DNA of 64,000 nucleotides from Perca fluviatilis (taxonomy: Eukaryota > Chordata > Actinopteri > Perciformes > Percidae): positions 24,921,082-24,985,081 of the forward strand of contig NC_053133.1 in the NCBI RefSeq assembly GCF_010015445.1. The letters are read 5' to 3'. Within the stretch, counting starts at the first letter, position 1; every line of letters starts with the position of its first letter. The translations under genes were made by a program, and so were the position numbers. Shown here piece by piece: positions 1 to 9,999 of this stretch. The notes under the pieces are model-generated. The model saw nothing but the letters and a program-made list of their open reading frames with translations. It was not told the DNA's origin and did no database searches.

Positions 1-151
1 TAAAAGAAAAAAAAGTAAAATAGATCAACAAAAAGTTAGAAAGGTTTACATTTTAATTAAATACTGAATTTACCAACAGACTGGGAAACAGCTTAACATC
101 TCATAAAAAGGTCTGGTATAGCTGAAATGATGAAATCAGCAGGAAACTCAC

Positions 152-1619
152 TTGCTATCTGATACGCAGGCGTTGGCCTGATAGTATCCCACAATCCTCT
201 GCTGAGTCTGTGAACACCACACATCCACCTGAAACAAGAGAACACACGGTCATTTAAAAAAAAATAAATAAATAAAATCAAATGCAAAACTGGAATCTCT
301 TCCAGTGAGAGCAAAGATTTCATCCACCACTGCATCTCAGCAGGTGTCCTACCCAGTGGCGTTATGTCACTAAGTACATTTACTCATGTACTGCACAAAT
401 TTGAGGTACTCAAGTAAGGACTCAGCCTACGTGGGGCACACGCTCTTACTGGGTGAGCTAGAGCCCACCCCTTTTCATGACACATGCTACATTTCAGAGA
501 GAAATATTGTACAGTCCAGCTGAAATGATTAGCAGATTAAACACAACAGTTTGGGTCGTTTCCGGTTTCTAAAATGTGAGGATTTTTCTGCATTGAGTAC
601 TTAATACTTTAAGTACATTTTCCTGTTATTAATGACATATGTTTACTTAAAGTGCTCATTTTATGCTTGTTGGCTTTCCTTTATTGTGTATATATATTTT
701 TGGGGCACGTTATAGGTTAATAAAGTGAAAAACCCAAAGTCCACCCCAAAGGGACTTACCATCTCCAACAGAAAACACTGTTCACCAACTGCTCCAAACA
801 GCTCTATTGTAGTCCAGCCTTTACTTCAGAGACAAACGTGCGTCACTTTGCACGCCCTCATACTCTGCTTCTGACTGGCTAGTAGTCCTTACCTAGCTAC
901 TGAGCATGTGCAACTCCCAACAAAGATGGAACAGAAGTGAGATGTCTCACTCTGTAGCTAAAACAGAGAGCTCAACACACAGGGTGACAAGAGGAGCTGC
1001 AGCAATGTGCAATACAACAAATATGGTGTTTTTGGAAAATTAAACCACATAAACCTATTCTGGTTCAACCTCTAAATACAATTATGAAAACTGAAAAAGA
1101 GCATAATATGGGCACTTAAGTACTTCCGTTTACTTTGTTGAGAATTGCTCTCTAAACAAGGGTTAATACAGCACCTTAGTTCTTGTTTGTACAGCATTTT
1201 GGTCAGCTTAAACTGTGTTTAAATGTGTTCTAGAAATAAACTTTACTTACTTACTTTACAAGAAACAGGGTTTAGAGAGCAATTCTCAACAAAGTAAAGG
1301 GAAGTACATAAAGTAACATTATCAATGCAGGACTTTTACTTGTAACAGAGTATTTTTTACAGTGTAGTATTAGTACTTTTACTTCAGTGAATGACCTGAA
1401 TACTTGTTCCACCGCTGGTCCTACCTGTGTGAGGGCCAGCTGAGTGATGGGAGCCAGGGACAGGTGGGAGTGAAGCAGCGGGACACAGTCTGTTACACAG
1501 ACGGGGCCGCCTGCCGGGCTGGACGACAACAGCAGGCCGTTGATGCTGCACCGCGGAAACAGACAGGCGTGCAGATACATCTTCACATAGGCCCGACAGG
1601 ACAGCTCCACCTCGCCCAT
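152..1619 (-). CDS. emc9: emc9, ER membrane protein complex subunit 9, 5' part (exons 1-2)
   Basis: Coding exon 1 is 1425-1619 (65 codons, ends in a CAG|gtagga donor) and exon 2 is 152-228 (acceptor ...tttcag, donor gtgagt at 151); later exons lie beyond the left edge. Exon 1 begins MGEVELSCRAYVKMYLHA and contains LTDCVPLLHSHL-like text (VTDCVPLLHSHLSLAPI); exon 2 continues VDVWCSQTQQRIVGYYQANA. This is the MPN-like domain of the EMC8/EMC9 family, and the MGEVE start points to EMC9 rather than EMC8. EMC8/9 is a cytosolic-side subunit of the ER membrane complex, which inserts tail-anchored and multipass membrane proteins; it is not expected to have metalloprotease activity. Intron 1 (229-1424) is full of repeats. 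The family call is seen directly in the sequence; EMC9 over EMC8 is an inference from the N-terminus. Confidence 0.9.
416..471 (-). mobile_element. head fragment of a tRNA-derived SINE
   Basis: Read on the minus strand, this matches the 5' head of the SINE at 32727: both carry TCTAGCTCRCCCAGTAAGAG and then a TTGGCTGAGTCCTT-like block. Only the A-box half is present. It sits inside another dispersed repeat in emc9 intron 1. Confidence 0.7.
1120..1307. repeat. 38-bp inverted repeat in emc9 intron 1
   Basis: Arms 1120-1157 and 1270-1307 are reverse complements with one mismatch, around a 112-bp loop. The arms include TTGAGAATTGCTCTCTAAAC. The surrounding sequence from about 350 to 1416, rich in AAGTACTTTTACTT-type words, is a dispersed repeat also present in the chemokine intron at 61115-61475. 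Confidence 0.85.
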
Positions 1620-1628
1620 GATGACTTA

Positions 1629-2090
1629 CTGGGAGGACACACAGATAACTGGAAAATTGCTTCAAAAGACCCCCCAACCAGAGGCTAAATGTACTAACGT
1701 GTAACCATGTGAACAACAACAATGATTTCACAAACATAAGAAGCAGCCGACAACACCTTAACCTAAAAGCAGGCAAAACGCCCCCCAAGATTGTGTTTTT
1801 TAACTAGATGTGCAGCTAGCTAACGTTAGAGGTTAGCTAGCTATTAAAGCAGCTAGCCGGCTGCTAACCAATCAGAGCTGAATTAAGACTTACCTGCAGA
1901 GATATAGGATATACCGTAGTAAGAGTAGCCTCAACAAACAAATACGTGCTTTCCGATTTTCAAAATATAACGATTCATTTAGGTTTTATAACCGTTTTTT
2001 AAGGATTTAAAAGAGCTGCAGGGTTAGTAGCTAGCTGACTACTACAAACATTGACAGTATATAAGCGTCTGAACTTCTGCTTCCGGTCCC
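1629..2090 (-). promoter_or_regulatory. emc9: emc9 5' leader with untranslated intron and putative promoter
   Basis: A consensus donor (CTGCAG|gtaagt, exon end at 1894) and an acceptor (cctcccag, 1630-1629) placed 9 nt before the emc9 ATG suggest a 264-bp intron in the 5' leader. The region upstream, to about 2090, contains a tatataag-like stretch and the GC-richer block near 2070-2095. The transcription start is inferred only. Confidence 0.45.
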
Positions 2091-2099
2091 GCCCAAAAG

Positions 2100-3057
2100 A
2101 GTCAAATGTTATTTTCTGATTGGCCGAAACGACGATCAATTTGCCAATCATCTTATTCAGCTGCTTTGTAATGCTTTGTAATGCTTATGTTTTACAGTAG
2201 TGCGCCCTCTAGGGGAGTGGATGTCGCCTGGGATAAAAATAGGAACAATGTTCATAAATTAAGAACAAACTATATTGCAAACTGACATTTCTCAATTGAT
2301 GTGAAAAAAACAGCACAACAAACAGCCACGTTTTTGGAAGACACTGAACCACATGGTCACATCTCTTTATTTTTAATTAGTTTTAATGTTATTTAAGCCA
2401 CCGCTGCATTATGTTACAAATATAGTTTGTATACACAGATGTATCTCACATTATTTTGCATTAGGCTTTATTATAAAACACAATTCGTAAACATGCTTTT
2501 AGATTTTTCTGGACGTATCAGCATGTCGATTTACACTGGGAAAAAACACGGTTATGGTTATTACCCAGGATTTAAATCTCAAATATTGCACAGATGTTAT
2601 GCTGTTAAAAACATCTTCAACAGTAAAGTAATGCTTGTCGACTGAGGGGAATTGAGTTTACTGCTTGATTAGATTATTTTCTCATATCCGGTTTATTTGT
2701 CATCTCACTGTTAGACAGACAGACAGACAGACAGACACACACACACACATACACACACACACACACACATAAAACTTTTAATTTAAAAAAACACATGGAA
2801 ATTTAATAAAACAAAGGAAAGATGAACTGATTACATAACATGTTTTAAATGACCTAAATATAGCAATATCATTAGCAGTAGTATTATCTTTTTCCAAAAT
2901 ATAGCTGTTCAGCAATTTTATTCATCTATGGGTTTTTATTATTACAACTAGAAAAAATACATTTCCCGTCGGCAACCACGTTATGCAATGCTTGCACTAC
3001 TTCCTGGAAAAAAATTACAAAATAAGAGAATTTCGAAGGTCGTTCGCAATCGCCGCC
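2100..3057. other. emc9-nceh1 intergenic spacer
   Basis: AT-rich spacer between the divergent emc9 and nceh1 genes. A compound (GACA)n/(CA)n microsatellite occupies 2714-2769. The last ~150 bp become GC-rich and probably contain the nceh1 promoter. No further gene is seen. Confidence 0.6.
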
Positions 3058-3195
3058 ATGAAATCGATCGCAAACCTTACACTCGGCTTTTATTTTGAAA
3101 TCGGGGTCATTCCTCTGTGTTTCGTCGCCTGCGAACCGGGGCAGTGGTCCCGTATGAACACTAGGCTTCAGGCAGGCAAAAGTCCGCCAAGATGA
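3058..3195 (+). other. upstream ORF overlapping the nceh1 start
   Basis: A 45-codon reading frame starts at an ATG in a near-ideal context (GCCGCCATGA) and ends with a TGA whose first two bases are the last two of the nceh1 start codon (ATGA, 3192-3195). It is in another frame from nceh1. A longer in-frame version could start at 2983. Whether it is in the mRNA depends on the unknown transcription start. No homology is recognised. Confidence 0.4.
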
Positions 3196-6100
3196 GGCTC
3201 CGTTTGGCCGGAGCTGTGCTGCTGTCGGCGGCCGCTTACTACGTCTACCTGCCGTTACCGAGCGGCGTGAGCGAGCCGTGGAAGCTGATGCTGCTGGACG
3301 CGCTGTTCCGGAGCTTCATGCAGGCGGTGAGATCTGGAGGATGCCCTGACAGGAGAGCACTGCAGGGGGGGGGGACAGGTTCATGTGAGGGAAGAGAGTC
3401 GTCAGAGTTAGATAATAAGCGAAAATAACAAATAAAACACTTTTAGAGTATTCTGAAATGACAGTAGGAGAGAGTGATGTTACAAAACGCTAAACAATAA
3501 CAGTTGCACTTAATAATAGCAATATAGATCTTTGCAGAACAGCATGACGTGGTATAGAGAAGGGGTCAAATAGAATTTGATGTGAAGAATATCATTAAAC
3601 TATAAGAAAAACAACAGATCAAAGTGAAATAAAGAGAATGAAACATCTGAATGCAGAGCAGAGTAAGATAGAATCAAATCAAATAGAGCAGAGTTTGATA
3701 TTCCACAAGTGAACAGACTATAGAATACTGTATTATACATAGTAGATAAGAACAGAATAGACTTGAATACTACAAACATTCAGTTTACTGTCACCGAGGA
3801 GTGAAGAAACTAGAAAATATTCACATTTAAGAAGCTTTTTGGTACTTTTTTTTCCAGCTCTGGTACAGTACAGTGTGCTAGGTCCTATAAAAAATATTCT
3901 ATTATTTACCACAAATAAAAACAACAAAAAACAACTAAAATAACCGATTGATTAATATGCAATGAAAATAATGACTAGTTCAAACCCTGTGTACTACAAT
4001 AGAAAATAAACTAATAGAGCACAACTGCAGAGAATACAGTATATTAATAACTATGTTTACATCTAAAGCTAAATAAACCATTTAAAACAGATTGAATTAT
4101 CTGGAAAATGGTTCGTAACAAAGCCGAAATCTTTCAAAGTCATTCTAAGGCTCAGGAAAAGTTGATATTTTGAAGATACCTGGTCTTTTATAGGACACCA
4201 GGTGAGCTGCATGTAGCAGGTAAACATGTAATGTGCAATAAATGATGGCGATTGGAGTGACAAGAAAAGGACCTTTGACCTGATCGGTTTGATACAGAAT
4301 GTGGCGTCGGCCTCGTACGCATGTGTCATAGCTGTAAATCCTGAGTAACACGTTCGTATTTAGTTAAGCTGCTCTTAGGATCACAGTGGCAGTCATTCTT
4401 ATGCGTCATTGTGGAACAACAAGTTTCTACACACACTTAAACGCCGAGGACAGGTTTTCACAGCTGCTGGGGATATTTCTGCTCCACTTTATTCCAAAGC
4501 CTTTTTTAATGGCAGAAAGACAGTCCACAGAGAGATTTACAAATACATATATGGGTCTGCCGAGGTTTCTTCCTAAAAGGGAGTTTTTCCTCGCCACTGT
4601 CGCAACAGCCACTGCTAATGCTTGCTCTTGAGGGAATTACTGTAATTGTTGGGGTTTTGGAATTTAAAGAGTGTGGTCTAGACCTACTCTATCTGTAAAG
4701 TGTCTCGAGATAACTCTGTTATGATTTGATACTATAAATAAAATTGAATTGAATATAAAAAGTTTAAAGTTTTAGGGTAAAACGCGAGAGACACTACAGG
4801 CAGAAACATGTCTTTTCATGCACTGGTGAATTTGGAGGCTTTGGGCTAATCTGCTTCCATAACATTTCTTCTTTCACTAGTGGAAAGAAAACATTTCTTA
4901 TACTTCACTTTGTCAATTTGTGTCGAAAGATTAGATTTCTTCTAAATTCACCAAACGTTAGCTTTGGATAATTCCTCATTTGCATATTTAAACATAATAA
5001 TTTCAGAAAACTTGTGATATACAAGAATAATGTAAGTAATTAAAGGACAAATCCGGTGCAAAATGAACCTAGGGGTTAATAACACACGTGTGTACCGAGT
5101 CGACTGTTCTCTGGGACATGTTTTCATGCTAATCGAATGTGACCAGTTTTAGCGCAAACCGCTAATTAGCTTATAAAGCTAGTCGTCAGGGCACGGGTAA
5201 AGTAAAAAGAAATTGCTATTTCTATACTACCAACAAGGCTCAAAATAGCACCACACTTCCACGGTAGCATAATGAGGGTCCCTACATGTAAACCGAAGCA
5301 TTGAGAACTTTGTAAGTGTACAGACAGTTTATAAAAAAGATAGTTTTAGAAAGCCATGCAACGTGCATTCAGTTCAGCTCCCGTTGCACGGCGTTCGCCG
5401 TTCGAGTGGTTGCGACTGTTTTCCCAAGATGGCGCCCGCCTGTATACGTGAAAGGTACTGTCTTTCTTTTTACTTTACCGGTGCCCCGACGACTAGCATT
5501 ATGAAGTAATTAGCGGTTTGCGATAAAACTAGTCACATTAGATTAGCATGAAAACATATCCCAGAGAACGGTCGAACTCGGCACATGTGCTATTAACGCC
5601 TAGGTTAATTTTGTGCCAGATTTGTCCTTTAACTGGGGAAGTTTAATGCTTCTATCTGTTAGTTTAAATGGTTTACCCTTAACCTGTAGTCTTCAAAATG
5701 AATTGCACAATCCATATCTTTAAAGGTTAGAAATCTCCACTTCAGTAGCACCTACATCAACACCAAACTTTCCACTTTCATTCTTATCTAACTTCATATT
5801 CTGAAGGTTTTCACAGAGGGGTTTGTTCAGATATCATTCAGAGCCTGATTTATACAACATTTTATAGCTAAAAACATGGAGAAAATTGGATTTTTTTTAT
5901 GGCTGTTGATATTTTATGGCTGTTGATATTCCAATATCCAAAATCCCCTCTGTAAAAACTTTTTCCTCTAAAATTTCAACAAAATAAAAAAATATTTGGA
6001 ATCTTTATCCACTGTTCACTTTTCTGTTCTGTAAATGTATGCACATTAGCGCATATTTAGCCAGATAATGCCTCATTTGCATATTTCAACATAACATTTC

Positions 6101-9100
6101 AAAAAACTTAAATAAAAAATATTGTCTTAGTGTGAGTAATCAACTGGGTGAGTGTCATGGTGATGTCTGTTAGTTAAAATCTTTGACCCTATTCACCTGC
6201 CGTGTCTCCCACGAATTCTTCAACATTTCTCTCAAGTTGCTTCGACACCTAAATAGTTTTTAACTGCTCATTAATGTTTTTTGTGAAGCCATTTGAATAG
6301 GCTTGTTGTTGAAATGCGATATAAAGTCAGCAAAAAAAGAAACGCCCCTTTTTCAGGACACTGTATTTTAAAGATACTTTTGTAAAACTCAAAATAACTT
6401 TGGAGATCTTCATTGTAAAGGGTTTAAACAATGTTTCCCATGGTTGTTCAGTGAACCAGAAACAATTAATGAACTATGCACCTGTTGAACGGTCAAAAAG
6501 ACAGTAACGGCTTGCAGGCGGTAGGCAATTAAGGTCACAATTAGGAAAGTAAAGAGACCTTTCTACTGACTCTGGAAAAACACCAAAAGAAAGACGCCCA
6601 GGGTGCCTGCTAATGTGCGTGAACATGCCTTAGGCATGGTGCAAGGAGGCATGAGGACAGCAGATGTGGCCAGGGCAATACATTGCAACGTCCCTACTGT
6701 GAGACGCCTAAGGCTCACAGCTGATCATCCTCGCAGCGGCAGACCACGTGTAACAACACCTGCATAGGATCGGTACATCCGAATATCACACCTGCGGGGA
6801 CAGGTACAGGCAACAACTGGCCAGTCTGGTGCAGTACATGAAGAGGAGATGCACTGCAGTTCTCAATGCAGCTTTTGTTTACTCAGCTTGTTGCTGAGTA
6901 AACAAAAGCTGCCTTGCCAGACTTCATTTGTATCAATACAGTTTGGATTTCTATCATTACCCAGGATTCAAAATGGTCAAAACTCCCTGTAACCATGTAA
7001 TAGCTGCCGTACTTTGTATCTGCAGAGTGACGTGGCTCACGCGCTGGGTGTGTGCCACAGGGTGCACCTGTTGAACCGGCTGGTGTCCTGGGTGGAGGAG
7101 ATCGAGGCTCGCTCCTGCAACGCCGTGCACGTGGCCGACTCCACGCTGGGCGGCGTGCCCACGCGAGTCTTCCAGCCGAAGGGGGGGAAGCAGCTGAAGA
7201 GGGGAGTCATATATTTCCACGGTGGAGGATGGGCGCTTGGCAGCGGGAGTGAGTGTTGATTTGAAAAACTCTGACAGCTGCAGAAAAGAAGGAAAATTCA
7301 TCCCTGTATTCAACCAATATGACATATAACACGTACATTATTGTTGACATGACTTATCGAGTCTGCCTGCTTCGCAGGGATGCGATCGTACGACCTTCTT
7401 TGTCGGAAAATGGCGGAGGAGCTGGACTCTGTCATCATGTCCGTGGAGTAAGTTCTGTCACATTACAGCAACATCAATGCTGGAATTAATCTATTAGTGA
7501 TTATCTAATGGCAAATATTGCCAAAATAGACAAATAGTCATTGTTTTCTTAGTTTTTATTTGAATAAAGTTGGGAATTAAGAGTTTACAAAATAAGAGAA
7601 AAACTGACCTTGGACAAATGGATGGAGTTCAGTTCTCATGGAGATGGTTAAGCCAATGAAAGCTGTGAGGTATGGCTGAAAGTAAGCGGACCTTTAGATA
7701 AGATTTCTTTTTTGAAAAAGGAGAAAATCTGAATTTAAAAATGACAATTTGGACTTTATGAATGACTTTAATGGCTGTCTGTCCTTTTTATTTAAGCATA
7801 AACTGAGCTGTAGTTGCTGCAAAGAATATTGTTTACAGTAACCTGAACAGTATCTACTTACATCAGAGTTGAAATTACATGCTTTGGGGACATCAAATCT
7901 GAAGGAAAATCCATTTAAATAAATCGGTCAAATCTGAAAATGTTAAGCCTTTTCTAAACAGGTAGGCCGAGGAACAAACACTGCTCTGGCTTTTAGTCCT
8001 GATTCAAAGTATTATGTGACATAATAATGTTGTCTTCCTATGTTATCCTGTTGCTGTAGTTACCGTCTCGCTCCAGAGGCGGTGTTCCCAGATCAGTACC
8101 ACGATGCGTTAGCGGCATCGCGGGCCTTCCTGTCGGCTCAGGTTTTGGAGCGCTACAGCATCGATCCGGAGAGGGTGTGTGTGTCTGGGGACAGCGCCGG
8201 GGGAAACCTGGCTGCCGCTGTGGCGCAGGAGGTAGAGAAGCAAACACACACATAATACACACACACACATCTCACTACATATTAGCAGTTAATTAACCCT
8301 CCTGTTGTCCTCGGGTCTAATCTGACCCATTTTCAAAAGGTTTCTATATCAGAAATGTGGGTTTCTTTCAACCAAATTTTAAAACAAAATAACGTGGATG
8401 GTTCCCTGCAACGCTCTTCACAAGTTATATAAATGATCAGTTCACTACTTTAAATGAATTTGGGTGTTTTATTCAATTTTGTAGCATGTAAAGAAAAATT
8501 TGATAATAGAACGTTGAAAAACTTGGACAAAATTTCAAAAAAGTGACAAAAACAATTCGAAAAAAAGTGACAAAAACATCAGGATAATCTCCATAAAACG
8601 TCAGGAAAAGTGACAAAAATATGTGAAAAGCTTAAAAAAACATCAAAAAAGCACAGAAAAATATTCTTTTTGTAAAATAAGCTTAAGTTTTCAAATGAGC
8701 CTTTTCAAATGTTGGTTTTGAAATCCGGGAGCAGACAGCCCACGAGTGAAGCGTTCGTCCAATGAGGTGCAGCCATCGCGTGTGTAGGAGGCTGTAGTCT
8801 TTGCTTGTCAGCAATCATTGAAGGGTAATTGATATCTGCTAGTGGAGAGCTCCTCAAGCGTCAAATGCAGCGAAGCGAGGCAAAAACCGGAGCTAGGAGC
8901 TGCTGGTAGTGATCCTGTCTTAACCAGAGAAAAACAGCTGCTCTGTTTGGTCAAGTCTCGTGGTCAAAATGTGGGCTAGTTCAGTTTCTAGCACTCAAGG
9001 AATGCCATTAGTTTGGGTTTCAGTTAGGAATTTTAGAGAAACATTATACTTGAGAGGCTTTTTACACTCTGACAACATGACAGTTAGGGGTGAAACTCTG

Positions 9101-9999
9101 AATGATTGGAAGAAGGAAGATAAAAGGCATTCCATGTGTGGAATTTTAAACATGTTTTACTTTGGCTTTTTACTTTGCTACCCTCCCTTCGTCGATCTAA
9201 AGGACACTGAGATTAATTTGCCAAGAGCGTCACCAACTTGTCTATTAAAAAACAAACCATCAGAATTTAAAAGATGCTGAAATTATTGACCCAAAGTGAT
9301 CAGCAATCAGCTCTTTCAGTTGATTGCCCCTCAGAAGAACTCATATCTGCTGAATCTCAAACCTGACTGTGTCCACAGCTCAGCTCAGATGACGGTCTGA
9401 CAGTGAAGTTTAAGGTCCAGGCGCTGATCTACCCGGTGCTGCAGGCGCTCGACTTCTACACCCCGTCCTACCAGCAGAACCGGGCCGTGCCCATCCTCTA
9501 CAGGCCCGTCATGGCTCGTTTCTGGCTGCAGTACCTGGGCGCCGACATGTCCCTGGAGCCCCTCCTGCTCGCCAACAACCACAGCTCCCTGGACCAGCCG
9601 GCCATCAGCGGCAGCACCCGCTCCAAGCTGGACTGGACCGCTTTGCTCCCGGCCGAACGCAGGAAGCACTTTCGTCCGGTTGTGAAAGAGACGGGATCGC
9701 CGGGGGTGATGGGTAAGGTACCGCAGCTTTTGGATGTGAGGGCGGCCCCGCTGCTGGCGGATCAGGGGGTTCTGGGTAGGACGCCCAAAGCCTACGTGAT
9801 GACTTGTGAGTTTGACGTGCTGAGGGATGACGGGTTGATGTACGTCAGACGCCTGCAGAGCGCCGGCGTCGCGGTGACCAGCGATCACTACGAGGACGGT
9901 TTTCATGGCTGCATGGTGTTCGCGTACCTGCCGATGATGTCTAGTGTCGGACAGAGGAGCATGAACAACTACATCCGCTGGCTGGACCAGAATCTGTAG
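3192..9999 (+). CDS. nceh1: nceh1, neutral cholesterol ester hydrolase 1 (AADAC-like lipase)
   Basis: Five exons: 3192-3326, 7026-7248, 7378-7447, 8060-8231 and 9379-9999. All have GT-AG borders and phases close exactly to give 406 aa (human NCEH1 is 408). Residues 1-22 form the N-terminal membrane anchor ([20 protein letters not shown]). The hormone-sensitive-lipase family hallmarks are intact: oxyanion-hole motif HGGGW at 110-114, nucleophile motif GDSAGG with Ser188, Asp346 in DVLRDDG and His376 in DGFHG. The C-terminus (YIRWLDQNL) matches human NCEH1 almost exactly, which separates it from AADAC. An N-glycosylation sequon (NHS) is at about 267. The known family role is ER-anchored hydrolysis of ether lipids and cholesterol esters in the lumen. 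The next plus-strand gene is tnfsf10, as in human 3q26.31. In intron 1 are a LINE tail, a TTAA MITE and a Tc1 remnant. A copy assignment among teleost nceh1a/nceh1b is not possible here. Confidence 0.95.
4548..4757 (+). mobile_element. 3' tail of an L2-like LINE
   Basis: The block beginning GGTCTGCCGAGGTTTCTTCC, followed by AAAAGGGAGTTTTTCCTCGC and ending ATAAAATTGAATTGAATA, is the widespread fish L2-type LINE 3' end with its TTGAA-type tail. It is 5'-truncated, with no reverse transcriptase. It lies in nceh1 intron 1. Confidence 0.75.
5040..5632. mobile_element. TTAA-bounded MITE with long terminal inverted repeats
   Basis: The left end TTAAAGGACAAATCCGG and the right end CCAGATTTGTCCTTTAA are inverted, and the similarity runs inward for well over 100 bp (for example AGTCGACTGTTCTCTGGGA against TCCCAGAGAACGGTCGAACT). 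Both ends carry TTAA (5040-5043, 5629-5632), the piggyBac-type target. The interior has no transposase and includes CAAGATGGCGCCC, which resembles a YY1 core. A paralogous empty site exists at 6131-6150. Confidence 0.85.
6327..6870 (+). mobile_element. internally deleted Tc1-like transposon remnant
   Basis: Starts with the Tc1 terminal sequence TCAGCAAAAAAAGAAACG and continues through a transposase 5' segment (AAACACCAAAAGAAAGACGC, TGGCCAGGGCAATACATTGC). Near 6814 it jumps to the 3' end of the transposase (CCAGTCTGGTGCAGTACATG). Most of the coding region, including the catalytic core, is deleted and the right terminal repeat is missing. Confidence 0.8.
6868..6912. repeat. perfect 20-bp hairpin
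   Basis: Arms 6868-6887 (GCAGCTTTTGTTTACTCAGC) and 6893-6912 are exact reverse complements around a 5-nt loop, at the broken right end of the Tc1 remnant and 114 bp before nceh1 exon 2. It contains TACTCAGC, similar to the Tc1 tip TGCTGAGT. Confidence 0.9.
8293..8665 (+). mobile_element. truncated non-autonomous element, TTAACCCTCCTGTTGTCC family
   Basis: Left end TTAACCCTCCTGTTGTCCTC followed by GGGTGTTTTATTCAATTTTG, shared with the copies at 25801 and 29478. The right terminal repeat is not found. Lies in nceh1 intron 4. Confidence 0.7.

Noticed and set aside
9385..9906. 173-codon minus-strand frame opposite nceh1 exon 5
   Set aside because: Antisense shadow of a conserved exon, with no homology of its own.
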